DNA of 64,000 nucleotides from Psychrobacillus psychrodurans (GCA_900114885.1 FOUN01000002.1:434001-498000); one strand, 5' to 3'; shown: positions 1 through 10,232, numbered from the stretch's first letter. The notes: generated from the sequence alone by a model not told the origin. Made by a program: numbers and translations.

Positions 1-1
1 T

Positions 2-2347
2 GAATACGCGAAACAAATAGATAAATCAAGTAAAGAAGTTATTGAGCAACTAGGAAAGATGAATATTCAAGTAACGAATCATATGTCAACACTTGAAGGT
101 GAAGCTATCAAAAAGCTTGATGGTATTTATAAAAAGTCTACACAGCAAACAACTAAACCTGCACAAACATCGTCAAAACCAGTACAACAAAATCAATCAA
201 GACCAACTAATCAAGGTCAACAGCAAAGGTCTTCATCACAAGGACAGTCGAGACCGTCTAACCAAGGTCAACAAAGACCTACATCACAAGGACAGTCGAG
301 ACCAGCTAACCAAGGTCAACAAAGACCAGCGTCACAAGGACAATCTAGACCTGCTAACCAATCGAATACAAAACCTGGTACATCAGGTACTAATACGCAA
401 GCTAGTAGCACACAAGGAAGTAATAACCAACCTAAAAAGACATTTACTAACAACAAAGCTCCAGCTGGTGCTTATCGTCCGGGTGGTCAAAATCGTCCAG
501 GTGGTAATAGACCTGGTCAAAAATTCCAAAAACGTAGAAAAGGTCCTACTACACCAGTTCAACCACCAGTACCAAGAAAAGAACGCGAACTTCCAGAGAA
601 AATTACGTTTACCGATTCTTTAACTGTTCTAGAACTTTCGAAAAAAATTGGTCGTGAACCAGCAGAAATCATCAAAAAGTTATTCCTACTTGGCGTAATG
701 GCGACAATAAATCAAGTGTTAGATAAGGATGCAATCGAACTTATTTGTGCAGACTATGGTGTAGAAGTGGAAGAAGAAATTCGAATCGATATTACTGATT
801 TAGAAGTTCACTTCGATCCTACTCCAGAAGACAGTACTAAGCAATCGGAGCGTCCACCAGTGGTTACAATTATGGGGCACGTTGACCATGGTAAAACAAC
901 CCTTCTTGACTCAATCCGTAATACAAAAGTAACTGCAGGGGAAGCAGGCGGTATTACTCAACATATCGGTGCCTACCAGATTATTGATAATGACAAAAAG
1001 ATTACGTTCTTAGATACACCAGGACATGCTGCATTTACAACAATGCGTGCACGTGGTGCGAAAATTACGGATATTACGATTCTGGTAGTTGCAGCAGATG
1101 ATGGTGTTATGCCTCAAACTGTAGAAGCCATTAACCATGCTAAAGCAGCTGAGGTTCCAATTATCGTTGCAGTTAATAAGATGGATAAACCATCTGCTAA
1201 CCCTGACCGTGTTATGCAGGAGTTAACAGAGCATGGATTAGTTCCAGAAGCATGGGGTGGAGAAACAATCTTCGTGCCAATTTCAGCCCTTAAAGGTGAA
1301 GGAATCGAAAATCTATTAGAAATGGTATTACTTGTGTCTGAGGTTGGAGAGTTAAAAGCAAATCCAAATCGCCTTGCATTAGGAACTGTAATTGAAGCAC
1401 AACTTGACAAGGGTAGAGGTTCTGTTGCTACATTGTTAGTTCAAGATGGTACGTTAAAAGTTGGAGATCCTATCGTTGTTGGTCATGCATTTGGCCGTGT
1501 AAGAGCAATGGTTAATGATCTTGGTCGTCGTGTGAAAGAAGCAGGTCCATCTACTCCAGTAGAGATTACTGGTTTAAACGAAGTCCCTCAAGCGGGTGAT
1601 CGTTTTGTCGTATTTGAAGATGAAAAAACAGCTCGTCAAGTTGGAGAATCCCGTGCATCAGAAGCTCAAGTAACTCAACGTTCAGAAAAAACTCGTGTGA
1701 CATTAGACAATTTATTTGATCAAATGAAACAAGGTGAAATGAAAGAGTTAAACTTAATCGTTAAAGCAGACGTTCAAGGTACTGTTGAAGCTATGGCTGC
1801 TTCCCTTATGAAAATTGATGTTGAAGGTGTTAATGTCCGCATCATTCACACTGGAGCAGGAGCTATTACAGAATCAGATATTAGCTTAGCAGCTGCATCG
1901 AATGCAATTGTTATTGGATTTAACGTACGTCCAGATACAAATGCTAAACGTATGGCAGATCAAGAAGGCGTAGATATTCGTCTGCACCGTATTATCTATA
2001 AAGTAATCGAAGAAATTGAATATGCGATGAAGGGACTTCTTGACCCAGAATTTCAAGAAAAAATCATCGGTCAAGCGGAAGTTCGTGAAACTTTCAAAGT
2101 ATCTAAAGTTGGTACGATTGCTGGTTCCTACGTTACAGAGGGTAAAATTTCTAGAGATAGTGGTGTTCGTGTCATTCGTGACGGAATCGTTATTTTTGAA
2201 GGTGAACTTGATACACTAAAACGCTTCAAGGATGATGCAAAAGAGGTTGCTAAAGGATATGAATGTGGTATCACTATTAAAGGCTTTAATGATATCAAAG
2301 AAAGCGATATCGTAGAGGCGTATATCATGGAAGAAATTAAACGATAA
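2..2347 (+). CDS. infB: Translation initiation factor IF-2 (5' partial)
   Basis: GTPase that places initiator fMet-tRNA on the 30S subunit and promotes 70S joining. The reading frame is open from base 2 and the upstream codons ([17 protein letters not shown]) match the usual IF2 N-terminal domain, so the true start lies before the window; the ATG at 59 is internal. Counting from that ATG there is a Gln/Ser/Arg/Pro/Asn-rich linker (about 20-165), a second IF2-N domain (about 175-230), and the G domain with GHVDHGKT (about 273), DTPGH and NKMD (about 373). Beta-barrel and C-terminal fMet-tRNA-binding regions follow. The linker contains a 48-bp tandem repeat. The stop codon overlaps the next ATG by one base, indicating translational coupling to ylxP within the nusA-infB-type operon. 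Confidence 0.97.
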   Translation, partial: EYAKQIDKSSKEVIEQLGKMNIQVTNHMSTLEGEAIKKLDGIYKKSTQQTTKPAQTSSKPVQQNQSRPTNQGQQQRSSSQGQSRPSNQGQQRPTSQGQSRPANQGQQRPASQGQSRPANQSNTKPGTSGTNTQASSTQGSNNQPKKTFTNNKAPAGAYRPGGQNRPGGNRPGQKFQKRRKGPTTPVQPPVPRKERELPEKITFTDSLTVLELSKKIGREPAEIIKKLFLLGVMATINQVLDKDAIELICADYGVEVEEEIRIDITDLEVHFDPTPEDSTKQSERPPVVTIMGHVDHGKTTLLDSIRNTKVTAGEAGGITQHIGAYQIIDNDKKITFLDTPGHAAFTTMRARGAKITDITILVVAADDGVMPQTVEAINHAKAAEVPIIVAVNKMDKPSANPDRVMQELTEHGLVPEAWGGETIFVPISALKGEGIENLLEMVLLVSEVGELKANPNRLALGTVIEAQLDKGRGSVATLLVQDGTLKVGDPIVVGHAFGRVRAMVNDLGRRVKEAGPSTPVEITGLNEVPQAGDRFVVFEDEKTARQVGESRASEAQVTQRSEKTRVTLDNLFDQMKQGEMKELNLIVKADVQGTVEAMAASLMKIDVEGVNVRIIHTGAGAITESDISLAAASNAIVIGFNVRPDTNAKRMADQEGVDIRLHRIIYKVIEEIEYAMKGLLDPEFQEKIIGQAEVRETFKVSKVGTIAGSYVTEGKISRDSGVRVIRDGIVIFEGELDTLKRFKDDAKEVAKGYECGITIKGFNDIKESDIVEAYIMEEIKR
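191..382 (+). repeat. 48-bp tandem repeat inside infB linker
   Basis: Four copies, imperfect at the edges, begin near 191, 239, 287 and 335, each 48 bp (16 codons). They encode a Gly-Gln-Ser-Arg-Pro / Asn-Gln-Gly-Gln-Gln-Arg-Pro type unit in the disordered IF2 linker. The exact period keeps the frame, so copy number can vary without breaking the gene. Confidence 0.85.
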
Positions 2348-2625
2348 TGATTGTATATGCAGATTGCGAATTTCTCGTTCCTACTGCACATTCTTTAAAA
2401 GAAAAGCGAGCAGTCCTTCAACGAATGCTCACTAGAACAAAACAGAAGTATAATGTTTCTATTTCAGAATTAGATCATCAAGATACATGGCAGCGTACTA
2501 CTATAGGAATCGTTTCAATTGCCTCACAAAAAGATGCAGCTGAACGAGAGCTTATGAACGCCATCCGTTTTCTCGAATCTAATCCTGAATGGGAATGCAT
2601 TAATATAAGTAAAGAATATTTATAA
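2347..2625 (+). CDS. ylxP: YlxP-like DUF503 protein
   Basis: 92-residue protein of the DUF503 family, normally found between infB and rbfA in Bacillales. The N-terminus ([12 protein letters not shown], then HSLKEKRAVLQ) is the characteristic family motif. The ATG overlaps the infB stop by one base (TAATG), so it is probably translated by coupling. Its function is not established; the B. subtilis homologue has been linked to ribosome assembly, and the position beside rbfA fits that. Length is normal for the family. Confidence 0.9.
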   Translation: MIVYADCEFLVPTAHSLKEKRAVLQRMLTRTKQKYNVSISELDHQDTWQRTTIGIVSIASQKDAAERELMNAIRFLESNPEWECINISKEYL

Positions 2626-2647
2626 ATGAAAATGAGGTGTAGCGATC

Positions 2648-2989
2648 ATGTCAATGCGTGCTAACCGAGTTGCTGAACAAATGAAAAAAGAGTTGGGCGA
2701 AATAATCGGACGTAAGTTAAAGGACCCACGTATCGGTTTTATCACAGTAACGGATGTAGCTGTTACTGGTGATTTACAACAAGCGACTATTTACATTACA
2801 GTCCTTGAAGGAAACCGTGCTGATACTTTAAAAGCATTAGAAAAAGCGAAAGGATTTATTCGTTCGGAAATTGGGCAGCGTATTCGCTTACGTATTACGC
2901 CTGAACTAATCTTTGAATATGATGAATCTGCAGCTTATGGTAATCGTATCGATGATTTATTAAGACAAATTAATAAACCATCTGAGTAA
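2648..2989 (+). CDS. rbfA: Ribosome-binding factor A
   Basis: 113-residue KH-like protein that binds the free 30S subunit and helps mature the 5' end of 16S rRNA, especially at low temperature. The sequence begins [20 protein letters not shown] and contains [12 protein letters not shown], both typical of RbfA; length is normal. A good ribosome binding site (gaggtg) precedes the ATG. It follows ylxP by 22 bp and is followed by a strong hairpin, so part of the transcription from infB probably stops after it. Confidence 0.95.
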   Translation: MSMRANRVAEQMKKELGEIIGRKLKDPRIGFITVTDVAVTGDLQQATIYITVLEGNRADTLKALEKAKGFIRSEIGQRIRLRITPELIFEYDESAAYGNRIDDLLRQINKPSE

Positions 2990-2997
2990 TAAAACAA

Positions 2998-3040
2998 ACA
3001 AAGAAGTCTGCTTATTTTATTGAAGCAGACTTCTTTGTTA
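2998..3040 (+). terminator. Hairpin terminator after rbfA
   Basis: A perfect 14-bp stem (3000-3013 with 3023-3036) with a 9-nt loop lies 10 bp after the rbfA stop. The T-tract is weak, so it may be a partial terminator that lets some transcription continue into truB. Confidence 0.75.
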
Positions 3041-3059
3041 TATACCGGGGGTGAACTGC

Positions 3060-3980
3060 ATGTACGAAGGAATATTGCCTTTATGGAAAGAAAAAGGAAT
3101 GACTTCACATGATTGTGTATTTAAACTTAGAAAAATACTAAAAATGAAACGAATTGGACATACTGGAACATTGGATCCTAGTGTTGAGGGAGTTTTACCC
3201 ATCTGTTTAGGGCAAGCTACTAAGGTGTCTGAATACATAATGGATCAAGGAAAAACGTATGTAGCTACTATTTCTATTGGTACATCAACGACGACTGAAG
3301 ATGCAGATGGAGATATTGTAGAAAATGACTCTAGCCTAAAATCTTTTTCCCGTGAACAAATTTTAGGAGTATTAGAAAAGTTGACTGGAGAAATTACTCA
3401 AATTCCTCCTATGTATTCAGCAGTCAAAGTGAACGGGAAAAAGTTGTATGAATATGCCCGTGAAGGAAAAGAAGTAGAACGTCCAAGTAGGAAAGTGATG
3501 ATTCATAATATTAACTTATTGGATGATGCAGGTACTTTTTCAGGCAAGGAGGTTACCTTTAACATAGAAATTGACTGTGGAAAAGGAACCTATATCCGAA
3601 CACTTGCTGTTCAAATTGGTGAACTTCTTGGTTATCCTGCACATATGTCGTCTTTGGTTAGAACTTCTTCAGGAAGCTTTACTAAAGCTCAATGCCTAAC
3701 TTTAACCAATGTACAGGAAGCTGTTAATGAACAAACTTTATCAGATACATTACTCCCTTTAAAAGATGCATTATCGGATTGGCCAACAATTGAAGTGAAT
3801 GATCAAAACATAAAGAGTATTACGAATGGACAAGTAGTAGAAATCCATCCATTACTAGCTGAAAATGAGAAAGTTGTATTTTTATTGCTGGAGAATCCGA
3901 TTGCAGTTTATATTAAACATCCAACAAAAAATGGTATGATGAAACCAGAAAAAATGTTTTCATCTGAAAAAGGAGATTAA
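3060..3980 (+). CDS. truB: tRNA pseudouridine(55) synthase
   Basis: Isomerises U55 in the T-loop of elongator tRNAs. The conserved KxxGxTSHD segment and the HTGTLDP motif carrying the catalytic Asp are present near the N-terminus, followed by a normal C-terminal PUA-like region. An in-frame GTG at 3051 lies inside the GGGGGTGA ribosome binding site, so I place the start at the ATG at 3060, giving 306 residues. It is followed by ribF after one intervening base, the usual truB-ribF pair. Confidence 0.95.
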   Translation: MYEGILPLWKEKGMTSHDCVFKLRKILKMKRIGHTGTLDPSVEGVLPICLGQATKVSEYIMDQGKTYVATISIGTSTTTEDADGDIVENDSSLKSFSREQILGVLEKLTGEITQIPPMYSAVKVNGKKLYEYAREGKEVERPSRKVMIHNINLLDDAGTFSGKEVTFNIEIDCGKGTYIRTLAVQIGELLGYPAHMSSLVRTSSGSFTKAQCLTLTNVQEAVNEQTLSDTLLPLKDALSDWPTIEVNDQNIKSITNGQVVEIHPLLAENEKVVFLLLENPIAVYIKHPTKNGMMKPEKMFSSEKGD

Positions 3981-3981
3981 T

Positions 3982-4935
3982 ATGGACGTACATCACTTAG
4001 CTTATCCCAATCATTTATTTAACAATAAATCAAACGAAGCATATTCTATGGCTATTGGATTTTTCGATGGTGTGCATAATGGTCACCAAGCAGTAATTCA
4101 AGAAGCACTTAATAGAGGAAAAGAGTTAAATATTAAAACGGCAGTTATGACCTTTGATCCCCATCCTTCATTAGTATTAGGCGGTAGAAAAGAAAAAGTA
4201 TTCTATATAACACCTCTTCAAGAAAAAATAGAAATTTTGAAAAAATTGGGAGTGGACGCGGTTTTTGTTGTTCGATTTACTTCCGACTTTGCAAAATTAA
4301 CACCTGAGCAATTTATCGAATTTTTTATTGTACAAGCAAATGTTAAGCATGTTACAGCAGGTTTTGATTTCTCATTTGGAGCTTTTGGAAAAGGAACTAT
4401 GAAAGATATGGAGCTTCTTTCTGTTGGTAGATTTAAAGTATCAGTTGTAGATAAAAAGGAGTTAGTTGGTGACAAGATTAGCTCAACTCGTATTAGATCA
4501 GAGCTAACTGTTGGTAATATGGAGCAAGTAAAGGAATTATTAGGGAGACCCTTTAAGTTAACAGGGGTAGTTATACATGGAGACAAAAGAGGAAGAACTA
4601 TTAACTTCCCAACGGCAAATGTCGATCCATCTGAGGGGCAATTTACACCAGCAATTGGGGTTTATGCAGTTAAAATTTGTGTTCAGGAGACTTGGCATGA
4701 AGGTGTATGTAATGTAGGCTATAAACCAACATTTAATAATCCCGAAGAGAAAAAGCTTTCAATTGAAGTACATATTTTTAACTTTGATCAATCTATTTAT
4801 GGTGAAGAAGTAACGGTACTTTGGTATAAGCGCATTAGATCAGAACAAAAATTCAATGGAATTGAAGAATTAAAAGAACAAATCGGAAAAGACAAGCAAG
4901 TTGCAATTGAGTTCTTTAAAAAAGAAGATGACTGA
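3982..4935 (+). CDS. ribF: Bifunctional riboflavin kinase / FAD synthetase
   Basis: Converts riboflavin to FMN and FMN to FAD. The N-terminal nucleotidyltransferase domain has GFFDGVHNGHQ (about residues 26-36), with the class HxGH-like motif, and SSTRIRS near 170. The C-terminal kinase domain has GDKRGRTINFPTAN (about 200-215). Length (317) is typical. The ATG follows an AAGGAG site that lies at the end of truB. In this window it links to the FMN-sensing rib operon at 52.8-55.5 kb, because its FMN product is the riboswitch ligand. Confidence 0.96.
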   Translation: MDVHHLAYPNHLFNNKSNEAYSMAIGFFDGVHNGHQAVIQEALNRGKELNIKTAVMTFDPHPSLVLGGRKEKVFYITPLQEKIEILKKLGVDAVFVVRFTSDFAKLTPEQFIEFFIVQANVKHVTAGFDFSFGAFGKGTMKDMELLSVGRFKVSVVDKKELVGDKISSTRIRSELTVGNMEQVKELLGRPFKLTGVVIHGDKRGRTINFPTANVDPSEGQFTPAIGVYAVKICVQETWHEGVCNVGYKPTFNNPEEKKLSIEVHIFNFDQSIYGEEVTVLWYKRIRSEQKFNGIEELKEQIGKDKQVAIEFFKKEDD

Positions 4936-4945
4936 TAATAGATTT

Positions 4946-4974
4946 GCTACCGAAGTTTAATTTCGGTAGCTTTT
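4946..4974 (+). terminator. Terminator after ribF
   Basis: GCTACCGAA (4946-4954) pairs with TTCGGTAGC (4962-4970), followed by TTTT. It ends the infB-ribF transcription unit. Confidence 0.85.
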
Positions 4975-4979
4975 GCCCC

Positions 4980-5575
4980 ATGTACACTGTTTTCTGGTTC
5001 TTATAAGAATGATTTATACTACTGATTTCCGTTTCAGGTGGGCGCTTTCCGCGGGCGAGGCCGAGCCTCCTCGTTCGCTACGCTCCCTGTGGGTCTCGAC
5101 TTACTCGCTTATCCCGCTGGAGTCGCCACCTTGCACTCCAATCAATGTAAAGTGTAGTTCTACACTCTGAGATAGGACAAAGCATATCCCTAAGATAATA
5201 AAAGTAATCAGAATTATTACAGGGATAAAACCGCCCGCTTGATAGGTATACAATTTTATAATGAACAAAGTAAGTGGTTTTTGTTTTATTTAAGTCCACT
5301 TCATCATTACTTATTTAAAGATAGAACACGTATATGTAGGTGGTTTTATAACCAATTATTTTTTTAATAAAGTGGACCTAGTTAATTGGAGCACAGAGCG
5401 GCGACTCCTGTGGGAACAGCGCGAGCTGAAGACCCTGGACTGAGCATAGCGAGGGAAGCGGCTGAAGCCGTGCCCCACGGAAAGCGTCCGCTCGGAGCGG
5501 AAATTAACGGCATATTTAGGTTTTTGTTCTTAGAGGATTGGGCATCTTTTTGTCCGATGTATCTGATAAGATGAA
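4980..5575 (+). repeat. Long dispersed repeat, copy A (two inverted GC-rich cores)
   Basis: Noncoding region of about 600 bp between ribF and rpsO. It has an AT-rich lead, a GC-rich core (about 5035-5140), a conserved AT-rich spacer that includes an AGGGATAAAACCG block near 5221, and a second GC-rich core in reverse orientation (about 5390-5515). The whole layout recurs at about 16035-16690. Short ORFs in the cores are chance open frames. Confidence 0.8.
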
Positions 5576-5595
5576 TGTTCTCCATAACTAATTAG

Positions 5596-5624
5596 TTGCT
5601 TCGCCAACCTATTTATGATAATCT
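5596..5624 (+). promoter_or_regulatory. Candidate sigma-A promoter of rpsO
   Basis: TTGCTT (5596-5601), a 17-bp spacer and TAATCT (5619-5624) lie about 100 bp upstream of rpsO and just after repeat copy A. The resulting leader (about 5632-5723) could hold the usual S15 autoregulatory structure, but I cannot fold it reliably. Confidence 0.4.
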
Positions 5625-5723
5625 TTATAAGTACAATACCGTACTTAACCTTTCCTTGGCTTTTTCGATTCTCCAACGATTGCTCAGGATTAGGGGATAA
5701 CTAGAATTTAGGAGGAAAACAAC

Positions 5724-5993
5724 ATGGCAATTACACAAGAACGCAAAAATGAACTAATCGCTGAGTACAGAACTCACGAAAGTGATACTGGATCTGCTGA
5801 TATTCAAATCGCAATTCTTACTGAAGAGATTAACTCTTTAAACGAACATTTACGTACTCATAAGAAAGATCATCACTCACGTCGTGGTCTATTCAAAATG
5901 GTTGGACGTCGTCGTAACTTGTTAAAATACTTACGTGAAAACGAAGTATCACGTTACCGTGATCTAATCGCAAAACTTGGATTACGTCGATAA
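5724..5993 (+). CDS. rpsO: 30S ribosomal protein S15
   Basis: 89-residue primary 16S rRNA-binding protein of the 30S platform. The sequence ([16 protein letters not shown], then [11 protein letters not shown] and [10 protein letters not shown]) is a full-length match to the S15 family. A strong AGGAGG site precedes the ATG. The gene stands alone between a repeat and its own terminator, upstream of pnp as in other bacteria. Confidence 0.98.
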   Translation: MAITQERKNELIAEYRTHESDTGSADIQIAILTEEINSLNEHLRTHKKDHHSRRGLFKMVGRRRNLLKYLRENEVSRYRDLIAKLGLRR

Positions 5994-6006
5994 GATTCGA
6001 TTTAGG

Positions 6007-6033
6007 AAAGCGGGATTTATCCCGCTTTTTCTT
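6007..6033 (+). terminator. Terminator after rpsO
   Basis: AAAGCGGGA (6007-6015) pairs with TCCCGCTTT (6020-6028) across a TTTA loop and runs into a T-rich tract. Confidence 0.9.
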
Positions 6034-6148
6034 TTGCATAAAAAACTTCGCATAGTTGAAAGATTTTTGATACACTACTTATGATACATATAACCATTAT
6101 ATACCCTTTTTTTAAGGAGTTTTTGAAGTCGAGAGGAGTCCAGATTAC

Positions 6149-8269
6149 ATGAGTGAAAAGAAAGTATTTACGTACGAATGGGCAGGACGCCCGTTGCAAG
6201 TAGAAATAGGGCAACTTGCAAAACAAGCGAACGGAGCAGTTTTAGTAAGATACGGGGATACTACTGTATTATCTGTAGCAACTGCATCGAAAAACCCTAA
6301 GAATTTAGACTTCTTCCCATTAACAGTTAACTACGAGGAAAAACTTTACGCAGTAGGGAAAATACCAGGTGGATTTATTAAGCGTGAAGGGCGTCCATCG
6401 GAACGTGCAATCTTAACTAGTCGTTTAATTGACCGTCCAATTCGTCCTTTATTCCCTGATGGATTCCGTAACGAGGTACAAGTTATTTCAATCGTTATGT
6501 CTGTTGACCAAAACTGTTCTTCAGAGATGGCAGCAATGTTAGGGTCTTCTTTAGCTCTTAGCGTTTCAGACATTCCATTTGATGGACCAATTGCAGGTGC
6601 ACAAGTTGGGTTAATTGGCGAAGAACTAATTATTAATCCCACAGTTGAGCAAATGGAGAAGAGCACTTTAGATCTAACTGTTGCTGGAACGAAAGACGCT
6701 ATCAACATGGTTGAAGCTGGAGCAAAAGAAGTTTCAGAGGAAACGGTTCTTGAAGCAATTATGTTTGGTCATAATGAAATTATCAAGTTAATCGAATTCC
6801 AAGAAAAAGTAGTAGCTGAAGTTGGAAAAGCGAAAAAAGATATTCCTCTGTTTGAGTTGGATAAAGAGCTTTTCGAAGAAGTGAAGGGCATTTGCGAAGT
6901 AAAACTTGTACAAGCAATTCAAGTACAAGAAAAGCACGCTCGTGAAGATGCTATTACTGAAGTAAAAACAGAAGTTTTAGAACAATACACAGAAAAAGAA
7001 GCTACAGACGAAACGTTGAAACAAGTGCGTGAAATTTTAGACGCAATGGTAAAAGACGAAGTTCGTCGTTTGATTACAGAAGATAAAATTCGCCCTGATG
7101 GCCGTGGAGTAGCGGAAATCCGTCCTCTTTCGTCAGAAGTTGGCGTATTACCTAGAACACATGGTTCTGGATTGTTTACACGTGGTCAAACACAAGCTTT
7201 GAGTATATGTACTTTAGGACCTCTAGGTGATGTTCAAATTATTGATGGTATCGGTCTAGAAGAAACTAAACGCTTCATGCACCATTACAACTTCCCACAA
7301 TTTAGTGTTGGAGAAACTGGTCCTATTCGTGCTCCAGGTCGTCGTGAAATTGGACACGGTGCATTAGGAGAACGTGCTTTAGAAGCAGTTATTCCAGATG
7401 AAGCTGATTTTCCATATACACTTCGTTTAGTAGCTGAAGTATTAGAATCTAATGGTTCTACATCACAAGCAAGTATTTGTGCGTCTACTCTTGCGATGAT
7501 GGACGCAGGTGTTCCTTTAAAAGCACCTGTTGCGGGTATTGCAATGGGACTTGTGAAAAAAGGCGAACATTATACAATTTTAACGGATATTCAAGGGATG
7601 GAAGATCATCTAGGAGATATGGACTTTAAAGTAGCTGGTACATCTAAAGGAATCACAGCACTTCAAATGGACATTAAAATTGATGGGTTATCAAGAACAA
7701 TTCTTGAAGAAGCGTTAGAACAAGCTAAAATTGGCCGTATGCAAATTTTAGAAAGTATGCTTGCAACAATTTCTGACCCACGTGAGAAGTTGTCTAAATA
7801 TGCGCCTAAGATTGTTGTTATCAAGATTAATCCGGATAAAATCCGTGATGTAATTGGACCAGGTGGTAAACAAATTAATAAAATTATCGATGAAACAGGT
7901 GTGAAAATTGATACAGAGCAAGATGGTACAATTTATATCGCTTCAGCTGATGAAGAGATGATTGCACGTGCAAAAGAAATTATCGAAAACATCGTGCGAG
8001 TTGCCCAGGTTGGCGAATATTACTTAGGAAAAGTAAAACGAATTGAAAAATTCGGTGCTTTCGTAGAGATTTTCTCAGGAAAAGATGGTTTATTGCATAT
8101 TTCGGAAATTCAAGAGGAACGTACGAAAAATGTAGAGGACGTCCTTAAATTAGGTGATGAGCTTTTAGTGAAAGTAATCGAGATCGACAACCAAGGTCGT
8201 GTCAACTTATCTCGTAAAGTTGTAATTAAGGAAGAAAAAGAACGCGCTGAGCAACAAGAAAACAAATAA
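6149..8269 (+). CDS. pnp: Polyribonucleotide nucleotidyltransferase (PNPase)
   Basis: Phosphorolytic 3'-5' exoribonuclease and degradosome component. Domains in order are RNase PH 1 (about 10-145), an alpha-helical linker, RNase PH 2 (about 320-460, with [15 protein letters not shown]), KH (about 555-615, IGPGGKQIN) and S1 (about 622-692, [15 protein letters not shown]). Length (706) is typical. In B. subtilis ylxY lies downstream; here the next gene is mlpA, so ylxY is absent from this spot. RNase J2 and RNase Y, also mRNA decay enzymes, are encoded further along. Confidence 0.98.
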   Translation: MSEKKVFTYEWAGRPLQVEIGQLAKQANGAVLVRYGDTTVLSVATASKNPKNLDFFPLTVNYEEKLYAVGKIPGGFIKREGRPSERAILTSRLIDRPIRPLFPDGFRNEVQVISIVMSVDQNCSSEMAAMLGSSLALSVSDIPFDGPIAGAQVGLIGEELIINPTVEQMEKSTLDLTVAGTKDAINMVEAGAKEVSEETVLEAIMFGHNEIIKLIEFQEKVVAEVGKAKKDIPLFELDKELFEEVKGICEVKLVQAIQVQEKHAREDAITEVKTEVLEQYTEKEATDETLKQVREILDAMVKDEVRRLITEDKIRPDGRGVAEIRPLSSEVGVLPRTHGSGLFTRGQTQALSICTLGPLGDVQIIDGIGLEETKRFMHHYNFPQFSVGETGPIRAPGRREIGHGALGERALEAVIPDEADFPYTLRLVAEVLESNGSTSQASICASTLAMMDAGVPLKAPVAGIAMGLVKKGEHYTILTDIQGMEDHLGDMDFKVAGTSKGITALQMDIKIDGLSRTILEEALEQAKIGRMQILESMLATISDPREKLSKYAPKIVVIKINPDKIRDVIGPGGKQINKIIDETGVKIDTEQDGTIYIASADEEMIARAKEIIENIVRVAQVGEYYLGKVKRIEKFGAFVEIFSGKDGLLHISEIQEERTKNVEDVLKLGDELLVKVIEIDNQGRVNLSRKVVIKEEKERAEQQENK

Positions 8270-8290
8270 TCAACAATATCAGCACGACAT

Positions 8291-8332
8291 AAAAGGTTGA
8301 CCGTAGACATGTAGCTACGGCAACCTTTTTAA
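8291..8332 (+). terminator. Terminator after pnp
   Basis: AAAGGTTG-A-CCGTAG pairs with CTACGG-CAACCTTT, with one bulged A and an 8-nt loop, followed by a short T-run. Confidence 0.85.
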
Positions 8333-8363
8333 ATAGCTGAATAGAATAAACAGAGGTGTTAAT

Positions 8364-9593
8364 TTGATAAACAAAATTACATGTAAGAATGGGCTTCGGA
8401 TTGTGTCTGAGCACATCCCATATGTACGTTCTGTAGCTGTGGGGATTTGGGTGCAAGCTGGGTCAAGATATGAGCTTCCAGAAGAAAATGGCTTAACTCA
8501 TTTCATTGAACATATGTTATTTAAAGGAACTGAAAAGAGAACAGCAAAGCAAATTGCAGAAGAATTCGATCGTATTGGTGGAAATATCAATGCCTTCACT
8601 TCAAAAGAAAATACGTGCTACTATGCAAAGGTATTGGATCATCATGCCGAACATGCAGTAGAAATACTTGCAGATATGTTTTTTCATTCTCAATTTGATG
8701 CTCATGAAATAGAGAAAGAAAGACAGGTTGTTCTTGAAGAGATTAATATGGTAGAGGATACACCAGATGATATTGTTCACGAGTATTTATGGCAAGCGAT
8801 GTACGAAAATGATCCTCTAGGATCTCCTATTCTTGGAACAGAGGAAACATTGAATAGTTTCACAAAAGAAAAGATTTTGGCTTATATGAAAAAACATTAT
8901 ACGCCAGAAAATGTAGTCATTTCTGTTGCAGGAAATATTCCTGAAGGACTAATACAGCACATTGAAACATTATTTAGTCAATTAGATCAAAATAGTAATG
9001 AGAAAATACATGTAGCAACCCCTAATTTGAAAGCAGTGCATGTGGAAAACTTTAGAGAGACAGAGCAAGCACATCTTTGTTTAGCTTATCCAAGTTTAAG
9101 CGTAAAAGCTGATAATATTTATAGTTTAGTCGTGATGAATAATATTTTGGGTGGTAGCATGTCCTCTAGGCTATTCCAAGAAATCAGAGAAGAAAAAGGT
9201 CTCGCATACTCTATTTATTCTTATCATTCTTCCTATGAAGACACAGGGGCACTTGCTATATATGGTGGTACTTCAAACAACCAACTAGAAGAGCTATCAG
9301 AGTCTATTCAGCAAACGATACAATTAGTCCTTGAAAAGGGATTTACTGAAACAGAAGTTTCTAATGCTAAAGAGCAACTAAAAGGTAATTTACTTCTTGG
9401 ATTAGAGAGTTCTAATGCTAGAATGAGCCGTAACGGAAAAAATGAATTACTCTACGGAGAACATCGTTCATTAGATGAAGTAAGTGAATCAATTGATGAA
9501 GTTACATTACAATCAGTAATGGACCTTGCTGCAGAAACATTTTCTCACAAACCAGCTATTTCCATCATCAAACCAAAAGTCGATCAAAACTGA
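8364..9593 (+). CDS. mlpA: M16-family zinc peptidase (MlpA/YmxG)
   Basis: 409-residue processing-protease-like peptidase. The inverted zinc motif HFIEH is present at residues 46-50, with the downstream Glu region (about 120-130) expected of the M16B family. It is likely cytosolic, as no signal peptide is visible. The start is a TTG following an AGAGGTG site. The B. subtilis orthologue lies downstream of pnp and upstream of ymxH and the dipicolinate genes, the same order as here. Its physiological substrate is not known from sequence. Confidence 0.93.
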   Translation: MINKITCKNGLRIVSEHIPYVRSVAVGIWVQAGSRYELPEENGLTHFIEHMLFKGTEKRTAKQIAEEFDRIGGNINAFTSKENTCYYAKVLDHHAEHAVEILADMFFHSQFDAHEIEKERQVVLEEINMVEDTPDDIVHEYLWQAMYENDPLGSPILGTEETLNSFTKEKILAYMKKHYTPENVVISVAGNIPEGLIQHIETLFSQLDQNSNEKIHVATPNLKAVHVENFRETEQAHLCLAYPSLSVKADNIYSLVVMNNILGGSMSSRLFQEIREEKGLAYSIYSYHSSYEDTGALAIYGGTSNNQLEELSESIQQTIQLVLEKGFTETEVSNAKEQLKGNLLLGLESSNARMSRNGKNELLYGEHRSLDEVSESIDEVTLQSVMDLAAETFSHKPAISIIKPKVDQN

Positions 9594-9606
9594 TCGGCTT
9601 TTTTTA
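9577..9606 (+). terminator. Terminator overlapping the 3' end of mlpA
   Basis: AAGTCGATCA (9577-9586) pairs with TGATCGGCTT (9591-9600) with an AAAC loop and a run of seven T. The stem starts inside the last codons of mlpA. Confidence 0.85.
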
Positions 9607-9624
9607 TATGGGAAATATATAAAA

Positions 9625-10135
9625 ATGGTCATTGAACACTGGGGTAATGGGAATTGGAATGATGGATAATACTGCTGATTTTCGCTCTAGGCGGACGCTT
9701 TCCGCTACAATCTATATAATATGTAGTACTATACTATAAGATATAGAATAGCCTATCGCTTAGATGATAAGAGTAGTCAATGTTAATATAGGGATAAAAC
9801 CGTCTGTTGAATTAGAGATACTATTTTGTCATGAAGGATGAAGAAAGTAGATATTCTTTAGAACTAGTAGAAATAAAAGGAAATAGTGAGTGTTCACTAA
9901 TTAAAGAAGCAAAATAGCGAACGAAATTGCATCTTCGAGAGCTTACTCTATGAATATGTAACATCTTTTCTCTAGTTATCCAAAAACGAACTAACCTGTT
10001 TCTAAGAGTTGTAGGAGTGCAAGGGACAGACAAACGCCATAAAATTACCGATCAGCATCCCTAAAAATTTATACGGTAATAATATAGCAAGTCTGACTAA
10101 AGCCTACTGAAAAAGCTAGAAGCAGGTTTTGTACT
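9625..10135 (+). repeat. Long dispersed repeat, copy B (core deleted)
   Basis: This gap of about 630 bp holds no credible gene. It shares with copies A and D the lead ending near 9665, a remnant of the GC core (GCGGACGCTTTCCGC near 9692) and the AGGGATAAAACCG spacer block near 9790. From about 9955 it shares a different module with copy E: the CATCTTTTCTCTAGTTA stretch and the AAAGCC block near 10098. It looks like a rearranged or decayed copy joining two modules. Confidence 0.7.
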
Positions 10136-10175
10136 TTAAGAACCGTGCGTCTTAGAGCCCAGGTTTTCTTTTATT

Positions 10176-10203
10176 CACTTTGTACTGTGAAATGGCATAT
10201 ATA
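10176..10203 (+). promoter_or_regulatory. Candidate mother-cell sigma promoter for ymxH-dpaAB
   Basis: A CATATATA -10-like element (10196-10203) with a CAC -35-like element about 17 bp upstream resembles sigma-K/sigma-E promoters rather than sigma-A. The location before ymxH-dpaA-dpaB fits, because dipicolinate synthase is made in the mother cell under sigma-K in B. subtilis. The motif is short, so this is a suggestion only. Confidence 0.35.
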
Positions 10204-10232
10204 TAAATAGAAATCAATAAGGGGGAGAATGA

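Noticed and set aside
93-623. 176-residue open frame overlapping infB
   Set aside because: It is the alternate frame of the infB 48-bp repeat; its repetitiveness mirrors the real gene and it has no ribosome binding site.
5386-5574. Open frames in the GC-rich repeat cores (also at 4973-5170, 16039-16239, 16452-16772, 57052-57246)
   Set aside because: They lie wholly in dispersed noncoding repeats, occur on both strands and lack ribosome binding sites; high GC explains the lack of stops.
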